Shown: piece by piece, positions 1 to 4,663 of the stretch
Layout: every line of letters begins with the position of its first letter
Position numbering within the stretch: position 1 is the stretch's first letter
NCBI GenBank assembly: GCA_047629975.1
Contig: JBLHUT010000239.1
Location: 1-5,400, forward strand
Length of the DNA: 5,400 bases
Direction of reading: 5' to 3'
Source: JBLHUT01 sp047629975
GTDB lineage: Bacteria > Pseudomonadota > Alphaproteobacteria > Rhodobacterales > Rhodobacteraceae
The notes under the pieces: model-generated
What the model saw: the letters and a program-made list of their open reading frames with translations, nothing else
What the model was told of the DNA's origin: nothing
Database searches by the model: none
Program-made: the position numbers and the translations under genes

Positions 1-38
1 AAATGCGAGGTTCCTCTTTCCTCAGGGCCCCACGCCCC

Positions 39-54
39 GTAAGCTCTGCTTTAC
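39..54 (+). repeat. Imperfect inverted repeat upstream of the binding-protein RBS
   Basis: GTAAGC TCT GCTTTAC is an inverted repeat with one missing base in the left arm, ending 8 bases before the GGAGA. It could be a small leader hairpin or a binding site. Almost the same sequence recurs over the stop codon of the same gene (1651-1668). The role is unknown. Confidence 0.4.
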
Positions 55-62
55 ATCAATCC

Positions 63-67
63 GGAGA
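63..67 (+). promoter_or_regulatory. Ribosome binding site of the binding-protein gene
   Basis: GGAGA is a good Shine-Dalgarno core. It leaves 6 bases before ATG 74 and none before ATG 68, so it decides in favour of 74. A 22-codon frame (ATG 3 to TGA 69-71) ends across ATG 68 as ATGA, so coupled initiation at 68 cannot be wholly excluded. Confidence 0.6.
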
Positions 68-73
68 ATGAAC

Positions 74-1654
74 ATGTTTTTGCAACATACCGCGTCCGCG
101 GTCCTTGCCACCGCGCTGATGCTTGCGGCAACAACCGGCGCGCAGGCCGAGACATTCCGCTGGTCTTCGACCACCGACCCCCAAACCATGGATCCGCATG
201 CTGTGAATTCTGCGGCTGTTCTGGGCTTTCTGAACAACATTTACGAAGGCCTTGTGCGCCGCGGCAAAGACATGACCATCGAGCCTGCTCTCGCAACCGC
301 ATGGGAGCCGATCGGCGCCGGCGAAGGTTGGCGGTTTACCTTGCGCCAAGGAGTAACTTTTCAGGACGGCAGTGCCTTTGATGCGCAAGACGTCTTGTTC
401 AGCTATCAGCGCGCCAGCAACGAGGCATCGGATACACGCAGCTGGTTTGCACCTGTCTCTGAAGTAAAGATTGTCGATGCCTATACCGTGGACATCATGA
501 CATCGGCCCCCAACCCGTTGTTTCCCGACAGCATCGCCAACTGGATGATGATGGACAGCGGATGGGCCACCGCCAACAGCGCCGAATTGCCTGACAAGGA
601 CAACGGCAATTTCGCGACCCTGAACACCAACGGCACCGGGGCGTTCATGCTGACCGAACGGCAACCCGGCCTGAAAACAACACTCGCGCCTTTTGCAGGC
701 TGGTGGGACACGGCAGAGCACAACATCACGACGGCCGAATTCACGCCGATCCAGAATCCCGCCACCGCAGTTGCGGCTTTGTTGTCGGGCGATGTGGACA
801 TGATCAATCCGGTGCCCATTCAGGATGCCGCACGCTTGTCCAAGTCTGCCGGGGTCAAGATGATCACCGGCATCGAAGCCCGCGTCATCATGCTTGGCTT
901 CCCACATGAGGCCGACACCCTCAAATACACCAGTGACGCCGGAAAACCGAACCCGTTCAAAGACGTGCGCGTCCGCGAAGCCGTCGCAAAAGCCGTGAAC
1001 GTTCCGGCGATTTTGCAAACCATCATGCGCGGCAATGCCGAACCCGCCAGCCAACTCGTCAGCCCGGCCATGCGCGGCTTTGTTCCCGCCCTTGCCGCAC
1101 GCCCCGCTTATGACGTGGACGGTGCAAAGGCGCTTTTGGCCGAGGCCGGCTATCCACAGGGGTTCTCGTTCGGGTTGAAATGTACCAACGACAGATATTT
1201 GAACGACGAATCCGTTTGTCAGGCGGTCGTGGCAATGCTGGCACAAATTGGCGTCACTGCCGAACTTGAGGCGATGCCGGTGCGCAATTACTGGACCGAA
1301 CTGCGCGCGGACAATTACGACATGTATCTTTTGGGATGGTCGCCCGGCACCTTTGACGCCGAGCACCCGATCCGCTTCCTTGTGACAACGCCAAATCCCG
1401 AAAAAAAACTTGGCTCCTGGAACTTTGGCGGCTTTTCGAATGCCCGGATTGATGCGTTATTGCCGATGATCCAGTCAGAGATCGACGATAGCAAACGTCA
1501 AGCCATGCTGGATGAGGTAACCGGATTGATCCAGTCCGAGCACGCCTATGTGCCAATGTATGTGCAGCCGCTGTTGTGGGGGGTCCGCGACACTGTTTCC
1601 CTGACCCAGCGTCCTGACAACTTCTTTATCCTGCGGTGGGTCAACCTTAAGTAA
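74..1654 (+). CDS. ABC transporter substrate-binding protein, family 5 (DppA/OppA-like)
   Basis: Periplasmic binding protein expected to capture a peptide or similar small solute and deliver it to the DppB/DppC-type permeases encoded downstream. From ATG 74 it is 526 residues, normal for family 5. Residues 1-25 form a signal peptide (hydrophobic core, cleavage after AQA before ETFRW) with no lipobox cysteine, so a soluble periplasmic protein is expected. Family-5 hallmarks follow: YEGLV and LRQGVTFQDG in the N-terminal part, GTGAFMLTE before about residue 200, DVRVREAVAKAV near 296, and YDMYLLGWSPGTFD near 415. The only two cysteines, at 370 and 382, could form a disulfide. ATG 74 is preferred over ATG 68 because GGAGA at 63-67 lies 6 bases before 74 but touches 68. 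The frame stays open to the left edge, but no usable start codon lies between there and 68. The ligand cannot be read from sequence; peptide, opine or glycoside-type substrates all occur in this family. Confidence 0.93.
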   Translation: MFLQHTASAVLATALMLAATTGAQAETFRWSSTTDPQTMDPHAVNSAAVLGFLNNIYEGLVRRGKDMTIEPALATAWEPIGAGEGWRFTLRQGVTFQDGSAFDAQDVLFSYQRASNEASDTRSWFAPVSEVKIVDAYTVDIMTSAPNPLFPDSIANWMMMDSGWATANSAELPDKDNGNFATLNTNGTGAFMLTERQPGLKTTLAPFAGWWDTAEHNITTAEFTPIQNPATAVAALLSGDVDMINPVPIQDAARLSKSAGVKMITGIEARVIMLGFPHEADTLKYTSDAGKPNPFKDVRVREAVAKAVNVPAILQTIMRGNAEPASQLVSPAMRGFVPALAARPAYDVDGAKALLAEAGYPQGFSFGLKCTNDRYLNDESVCQAVVAMLAQIGVTAELEAMPVRNYWTELRADNYDMYLLGWSPGTFDAEHPIRFLVTTPNPEKKLGSWNFGGFSNARIDALLPMIQSEIDDSKRQAMLDEVTGLIQSEHAYVPMYVQPLLWGVRDTVSLTQRPDNFFILRWVNLK

Positions 1655-1667
1655 AGCATTGCTTTAC
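1651..1667 (+). repeat. Palindrome overlapping the binding-protein stop codon
   Basis: GTAAAGC ATT GCTTTAC is a perfect 7-bp inverted repeat with a 3-base loop. The TAA stop (1652-1654) lies within its left arm. It is AT-rich, so as RNA it would be a weak hairpin; as DNA it could be a protein site. It sits 17 bases before the much stronger hairpin at 1685-1710. Confidence 0.5.
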
Positions 1668-1684
1668 AACGTTTATACGAGGCT

Positions 1685-1710
1685 CGGGCCGCAGTGCAAA
1701 CTGCGGCCCG
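1685..1710. terminator. GC-rich hairpin between convergent genes, probable terminator or mRNA-end structure
   Basis: CGGGCCGCAGT at 1685-1695 and ACTGCGGCCCG at 1700-1710 form a perfect 11-bp stem. The GCAA loop is a GNRA tetraloop when read on the plus strand. The hairpin lies 30 bases after the stop of the binding-protein gene and 17 bases beyond the stop of the minus-strand membrane-protein gene, so it could serve both. Neither strand has a U-tract after the stem, so a textbook intrinsic terminator is not shown. It may instead be a 3'-end stabiliser that protects the abundant binding-protein mRNA, as intergenic hairpins do in other ABC transporter operons. Confidence 0.6.
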
Positions 1711-1727
1711 GGACTTGAAATACCAGC

Positions 1728-2396
1728 CTAGCCAGCAAATAGAAAAAACAAAAGCGGCACCGGCACAACCGCCACACAGACCGCCAGTACAAAAGGCAAC
1801 GGCGCAAAAAGCCGGCTCATTCCCGCGGCCATCGCAATGCCGCCCCCCCCTCCGATCAGAAAACTGCCCGGCAGGTTGATCGCAAGCATCAGCGCCACGT
1901 ACCGGTTTCTCAACAGCCACGCACCCGATACCTTTCCCTGCGTCGCAACGATCCGGTCTATGCGGTCTTGCGGCGAAAGGCTTGCCGTCTGTTCCACAAA
2001 AACCGCCGCCCGTTCGAGCCATATCCGCCGCAACAGCCACGCCACGCGCGGCGCAGGCACCAGCCGACCGATCCCGAAGGCCAGCAGCAGGCCCGCAACC
2101 GTTCCCAGATAAACCAACGGCACCGCTTGTGCCCCGAACAGGACCAAAACCAGCATGCCGCATTCGGCCGCCGGTACAAATGGCAACGCCAACACCACCA
2201 CATAAATCCCGACCGCCAGCGCAAGCAAAGCCAACGGCACCGAGGACCGGTCGCCCGAGACATCGAACCTTACATGAAGCTCGAGCGCCTCCAACATCCA
2301 GAGAGAGGCGCGATGCACCCCCCAGATCACCAAGGCCAAAAGGCACAGCCGAAGCCCCACCATTGCCACCACCCCGGCGCCCGCCCATCGGCTCAT
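1728..2396 (-). CDS. Small polytopic inner-membrane protein, DedA/VTT (SNARE-associated)-like
   Basis: A 222-residue hydrophobic protein with likely membrane segments near 8-30, 53-75, 79-108, 165-190 and 197-221. A more polar stretch lies at about 113-160. Two features recall the DedA/TVP38 (VTT) group: a proline-bearing motif LPFVPAAECG at 71-80 followed by a glycine-rich hydrophobic segment, and a late segment with RNRYVALMLAINLPG and five glycines (182-186). That group includes membrane proteins implicated in lipid scrambling and envelope homeostasis. The family call is from pattern memory and moderate only; a family of unknown function is the alternative. The gene lies opposite to its neighbours and converges on the binding-protein gene. 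No Shine-Dalgarno precedes ATG 2396, while an extended -10 box ends 6 bases before it, suggesting a leaderless transcript. An internal ATG at codon 12 (2363), preceded by a GGGGTGG stretch, is an alternative start. A G8 run falls at codons 182-185. Confidence 0.75.
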   Translation of the reverse strand: MSRWAGAGVVAMVGLRLCLLALVIWGVHRASLWMLEALELHVRFDVSGDRSSVPLALLALAVGIYVVVLALPFVPAAECGMLVLVLFGAQAVPLVYLGTVAGLLLAFGIGRLVPAPRVAWLLRRIWLERAAVFVEQTASLSPQDRIDRIVATQGKVSGAWLLRNRYVALMLAINLPGSFLIGGGGGIAMAAGMSRLFAPLPFVLAVCVAVVPVPLLFFLFAG

Positions 2397-2402
2397 AAGC
2401 AG

Positions 2403-2412
2403 ATCATAACAG
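2403..2412 (-). promoter_or_regulatory. Candidate extended -10 promoter for a leaderless membrane-protein mRNA
   Basis: Read on the minus strand, CTGTTATGAT contains TGT followed by TATGAT (2408 down to 2403), an extended -10 element. Six bases (CTGCTT) separate it from ATG 2396, so the expected transcription start falls on or next to the start codon. No convincing -35 is seen. This would explain the missing Shine-Dalgarno. Confidence 0.35.
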
Positions 2413-2619
2413 AGTGGCGGCCATCAGCCGCGCACCGCGAGCCCGCAGCTGGATCGTCAAAAAAGCATCCCACATCGGGCCAAGCCGGACATCTGCCTTG
2501 ATACAGGCGTGAAGCCAATTGAAATCCTCGCTAAAATCCGTGTTACCAATTCACTCTAACGGCCGTCGACTAAACAGCGCAAAGGTTGTTTTATGTTGTC
2601 TCGGCAATCATTCGCGGCA

Positions 2620-2668
2620 GGGTGGTTTCACAGACGGGAAAATCTCCCCTCACCGCCTAAACCCACCC
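2620..2668. repeat. Imperfect inverted repeat upstream of the PAS promoter
   Basis: GGGTGGTTT (2620-2628) is matched by AAACCCACCC (2659-2668), a 9-bp inverted repeat with one extra C. Between the arms lies a smaller repeat, GGGA (2636-2639) and TCCC (2645-2648). It ends 36 bases before the TATAAT box, so it would not be in a transcript from that promoter. It may be an upstream protein site or chance. Confidence 0.3.
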
Positions 2669-2681
2669 AAATCAAGCATGT

Positions 2682-2710
2682 AACTTTTGCAATTACGCGA
2701 ACAATATAAT
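2682..2710 (+). promoter_or_regulatory. Probable promoter of the PAS-permease operon
   Basis: A perfect -10 hexamer TATAAT lies at 2705-2710. The -35 position 17 bases upstream (AACTTT, 2682-2687) matches poorly, as is common for regulated promoters. The start would fall near 2717, giving a leader of about 23 bases before ATG 2740. With only 58 bases after the PAS gene and no clear terminator there, this promoter probably also drives the permease genes. Confidence 0.5.
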
Positions 2711-2723
2711 ATGACGCGCGTAA
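2693..2723. promoter_or_regulatory. Operator-like dyad spanning the -10 box
   Basis: TTACGCG (2693-2699) and CGCGTAA (2717-2723) are perfect 7-bp inverted arms separated by 17 bases, 24 bases centre to centre. The TATAAT box lies between them and the expected transcription start lies at the right arm. This geometry suits a dimeric repressor that blocks polymerase. The regulator is not identified in the window. Confidence 0.4.
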
Positions 2724-2727
2724 CAGG

Positions 2728-2732
2728 CAGGA
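2728..2732 (+). promoter_or_regulatory. Ribosome binding site of the PAS gene
   Basis: CAGGA lies 7 bases before ATG 2740 and 4 bases before the adjacent in-frame TTG 2737. The spacing favours the ATG as start. Confidence 0.5.
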
Positions 2733-2739
2733 CACGTTG

Positions 2740-3627
2740 ATGCAAGACAGCGACAATCAAGAAAGCGCCACCGAGGCGCTTGCTCAAGAGTTCAAGTCTG
2801 TCGAACGCTTCGGCTTGCGGCGGCTGTTTGCCGACGCCGGTGCGCCCGAGCCTTTGTTGGTCTGGTCTCCAGAGCCCAAGTCGATCTATAATCCTGTCGT
2901 GCGCAAGTTCCTGCACCTGATAGATCCGATGTGCCGCGAGGACGGCACCGTGAATGTCGATCTCATGACGCTGGAGCCCTTCGGCTCCATGAAAGATTTC
3001 ATGATGGTGCTCGATGTCGAAGACAACGGCACCACCTTCCGGTATCGCCACTACGGCAACCAGATCGGAAGCGACTACGGCACAGACCGCACCGGCATGA
3101 CGACGGCCAGTTTCCCCGGACATGTCTCGGTATTTTTTACGGCGTTGTACCGTGCCGCTCTGGTGCGCAAGGAACGGCTTTTGAGTGTTCACGAATCGCC
3201 ATTGCATCTGATCGGGAATGCTTGGCGCAGAATGGTTGTTCCTGTGACCGACGACAGCGGTGATGTGGTTGCCTTTTTCGCGATCAACCTGCCAGAAAAC
3301 GAATTTCGCAGCGGGCTGGAAATCATGCCTTTCCCGGTCATGATCGTAAATGCCGACCTTATCGTCTGCTTTGCCAATCGCCACGCCCGCGAGGCGTTTG
3401 ACGCAGGCTGCCAGGGCCCCTGGAACCGGCACCTTTTCGAATATTCGGGTATCGACTTGAATATCAAACTCAGCCCCGAGGCCTTGTTAAAGGTTGGAAA
3501 AGTGCATGAAACGCTCAGCCTTCAGGTTCAACGTAACATCATCGCACGCTACGAGATGACAATAAGTGCAATGTCTTATCGGGATAATGCCTATTTTGTA
3601 GTAATCCCGCGAAAAATGAAACACTAA
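2740..3627 (+). CDS. Tandem PAS-domain protein without output domain
   Basis: A 295-residue soluble protein with no signal peptide or membrane segment, so cytoplasmic. Residues about 50-184 resemble the alphaproteobacterial PAS_5 type of domain: DVEDNGTTFRYRHYGNQIG (92-110), then YGTDRTG, and later RRMVVPVTDDSGDVVAFFAI. Residues about 193-290 form a second, shorter PAS-like fold opening with LEIMPFPVMIVNADLIVCFAN and ending in AYFVVIP five residues before the C-terminus. No kinase, GGDEF, EAL, helix-turn-helix or methyl-accepting segment is present, so any signal must pass through a partner. PAS domains bind small ligands or cofactors, or mediate dimerisation; the ligand here is unknown. The gene lies 58 bases before the permease genes in the same direction and is preceded by its own promoter, suggesting a link to transport or its control. 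ATG 2740 is chosen over TTG 2737 from the CAGGA spacing. The reading as two PAS domains is by eye; the second domain is the less certain. Confidence 0.85.
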   Translation: MQDSDNQESATEALAQEFKSVERFGLRRLFADAGAPEPLLVWSPEPKSIYNPVVRKFLHLIDPMCREDGTVNVDLMTLEPFGSMKDFMMVLDVEDNGTTFRYRHYGNQIGSDYGTDRTGMTTASFPGHVSVFFTALYRAALVRKERLLSVHESPLHLIGNAWRRMVVPVTDDSGDVVAFFAINLPENEFRSGLEIMPFPVMIVNADLIVCFANRHAREAFDAGCQGPWNRHLFEYSGIDLNIKLSPEALLKVGKVHETLSLQVQRNIIARYEMTISAMSYRDNAYFVVIPRKMKH

Positions 3628-3634
3628 CAGAGCA

Positions 3635-3655
3635 TCAAGCGGGATGATCCCTTGA
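3635..3655 (+). repeat. Weak hairpin between the PAS and dppB-like genes
   Basis: TCAA and GGGA on the left pair with TCCC and TTGA on the right around a TGA loop, with a two-base bulge in the left arm. No U-run follows, so it is unlikely to stop transcription fully; partial attenuation or an mRNA processing site is possible. Confidence 0.3.
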
Positions 3656-3685
3656 CGTTGTTGTAATGCCGGTGTCCTGTGCATC

Positions 3686-4663
3686 ATGCTTGCTTATTCC
3701 CTCCGCCGTATTTTTCAGTCTGTTTTTGTGCTTCTGGTCGTTGGACTTGTGGCGTTTTCACTGTTCCGTTTTGTCGGTGATCCCATCGACAATATGCTGG
3801 GTCAGGAACGCACGCAGGCCGACATCGAGCGGTTGCGCATTCAACTCGGGCTTGATCAACCTTTTGTCGTTCAATACGCCAAGTTCCTTGGCGGTGCCAT
3901 TCAGGGCGATTTCGGCGTCAGCTACCGGCAGGGCAGACCGGTTTCGACCATTCTTGCCGAACGCGCCCCTGCGACGCTTGAACTGGCGGCGGTGTCAGGC
4001 ACACTCGCCATTGCTGCCGGTATCGGTCTGGGTGTATTCACAGCCATCCGAAGGCGCGGGATGACATCGCATATCATCATGGGCCTATCGCTTGTGGGGG
4101 TGTCCCTGCCAACATTTCTGATCGGTATCTTGCTGATCTACCTGTTTTCGGTGGAGTTGGACCTGTTACCTTCCTACGGGCGGGGTGAGACGACGATGAT
4201 AGGCGGCTGGTCGACCGGTTTTCTAACCGTATCAGGGTTAAAAGCCCTTATTCTGCCATCAATTACCCTTGGCTTGTATCAGATGACGCTGATCATGCGG
4301 CTGGTACGCTCCGAGATGCTCGAGGTGCTGCGCGCCGATTATATCCGGTTTGCGCGTGCTCGCGGCTTGCGGGAGCGGGCCGTTAACTTCCGCCATGCTC
4401 TCAAGAATACGCTGGTCCCCGTGATCACCGTGACCGGCCTTCAGGTCGGCTCGATCATCGCATTTGCGATCATTACCGAAACGGTTTTTCAATGGCCCGG
4501 TGTGGGTTTGTTGTTTATCAACGCGATCCAGTTCGTCGATATCCCTGTCATGGCCGCCTATCTTATGCTGATCTCGGTTATGTTTGTGGGCATCAATCTG
4601 CTTGTTGACCTGCTGTACTTTGCAATAGATCCACGACTTCGCGTGGACGGGAGGACGACATGA
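3686..4663 (+). CDS. dppB: ABC transporter permease, DppB/OppB-like
   Basis: Inner-membrane subunit forming half of the translocation pore of a Dpp/Opp-type importer. The 325 residues fit the family. The N-terminus (LAYSLRRIFQSVFVLLVV) is the usual first helix. Further segments lie near 98-120, 130-155, 186-205, 245-268 and 286-313. Family signs are the periplasmic stretch with LGLDQPFVVQYAKFLGG and GDFGVSY (55-80), and the EAA loop that contacts the ATPase (DYIRFARARGL with the RHALKNTLVPVI segment, about 218-247). ITETVFQWPGVGLLF at 263-277 and a C-terminal IDPRLR are also typical. The start is ATG 3686; the frame is closed by TGA at 3653-3655 and no other good start lies between. The Shine-Dalgarno is weak (GGTG at 3671-3674 is too far away). 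The stop overlaps the next start as ATGA, so the two permeases are probably translationally coupled. The symbol reflects subfamily, not a proven dipeptide substrate. Confidence 0.93.
   Translation: MLAYSLRRIFQSVFVLLVVGLVAFSLFRFVGDPIDNMLGQERTQADIERLRIQLGLDQPFVVQYAKFLGGAIQGDFGVSYRQGRPVSTILAERAPATLELAAVSGTLAIAAGIGLGVFTAIRRRGMTSHIIMGLSLVGVSLPTFLIGILLIYLFSVELDLLPSYGRGETTMIGGWSTGFLTVSGLKALILPSITLGLYQMTLIMRLVRSEMLEVLRADYIRFARARGLRERAVNFRHALKNTLVPVITVTGLQVGSIIAFAIITETVFQWPGVGLLFINAIQFVDIPVMAAYLMLISVMFVGINLLVDLLYFAIDPRLRVDGRTT
4649..4655 (+). promoter_or_regulatory. Ribosome binding site of the dppC-like gene
   Basis: GGGAGGA within the last codons of the dppB-like gene lies 4 bases before ATG 4660. 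It is the strongest Shine-Dalgarno in the window and confirms the overlapping ATGA start. Confidence 0.7.

Larger units (their letters stand above)
2397..2739. other. Gene-free region between two divergent genes
   Basis: About 340 bases with no convincing coding sequence on either strand, more AT-rich on its right side than the genes around it. It holds the candidate leaderless promoter at its left end, an imperfect inverted repeat (2620-2668), and the promoter and dyad of the PAS gene at its right end. A second possible -10 (TAAAAT, 2532-2537) has only a poor -35 match. I see no tRNA, small-RNA signature or mobile-element end. Confidence 0.6.

Noticed and set aside
56..1366. A 436-codon open frame on the minus strand inside the binding-protein gene
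   Set aside because: It lies wholly antisense to a clear family-5 gene, has no recognisable domain and a residue mix (rich in His, Arg, Cys, Gly) typical of an antisense shadow in GC-rich DNA.
1401..1408. A8 run in the binding-protein gene, containing an in-frame A AAA AAA slippery heptamer
   Set aside because: A -1 shift meets a stop after about 14 codons and the downstream sequence has no obvious stimulatory structure, so programmed frameshifting is not supported.
1546..2388. A 280-codon minus-strand frame overlapping the membrane-protein gene
   Set aside because: Low-complexity Gly/Ala/Cys/Arg-rich shadow in another frame. The overlapping 222-residue frame has clear membrane segments and family-like motifs.
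1968..2501. Plus-strand frames of 177 and 138 codons antisense to the membrane-protein gene
   Set aside because: Rich in Pro, Arg, Gln and His with no motif; they are antisense shadows of the real gene.
2509..2537. TAAAAT (2532-2537) with GTGAAG as a second promoter toward the PAS gene
   Set aside because: The -35 matches only three of six bases and it would give a leader of about 200 bases; the TATAAT at 2705 is a better candidate.
2559..2570. Short palindromes ACGGCCGT and GTCGAC in the intergenic region
   Set aside because: They are 6-8 bp and restriction-site like, which is expected by chance in GC-rich DNA; no other feature supports a role.
3652..3668. TTGACG after the PAS gene as a -35 box of a separate dppB promoter
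   Set aside because: No -10-like hexamer is found at 16-18 bases; TAATGC is far too close.
3666..4064. A 132-codon plus-strand frame starting at ATG 3666 just before the dppB-like gene
   Set aside because: It overlaps the well-supported permease in another frame and encodes a Ser/Pro/Arg-rich sequence with no family resemblance.
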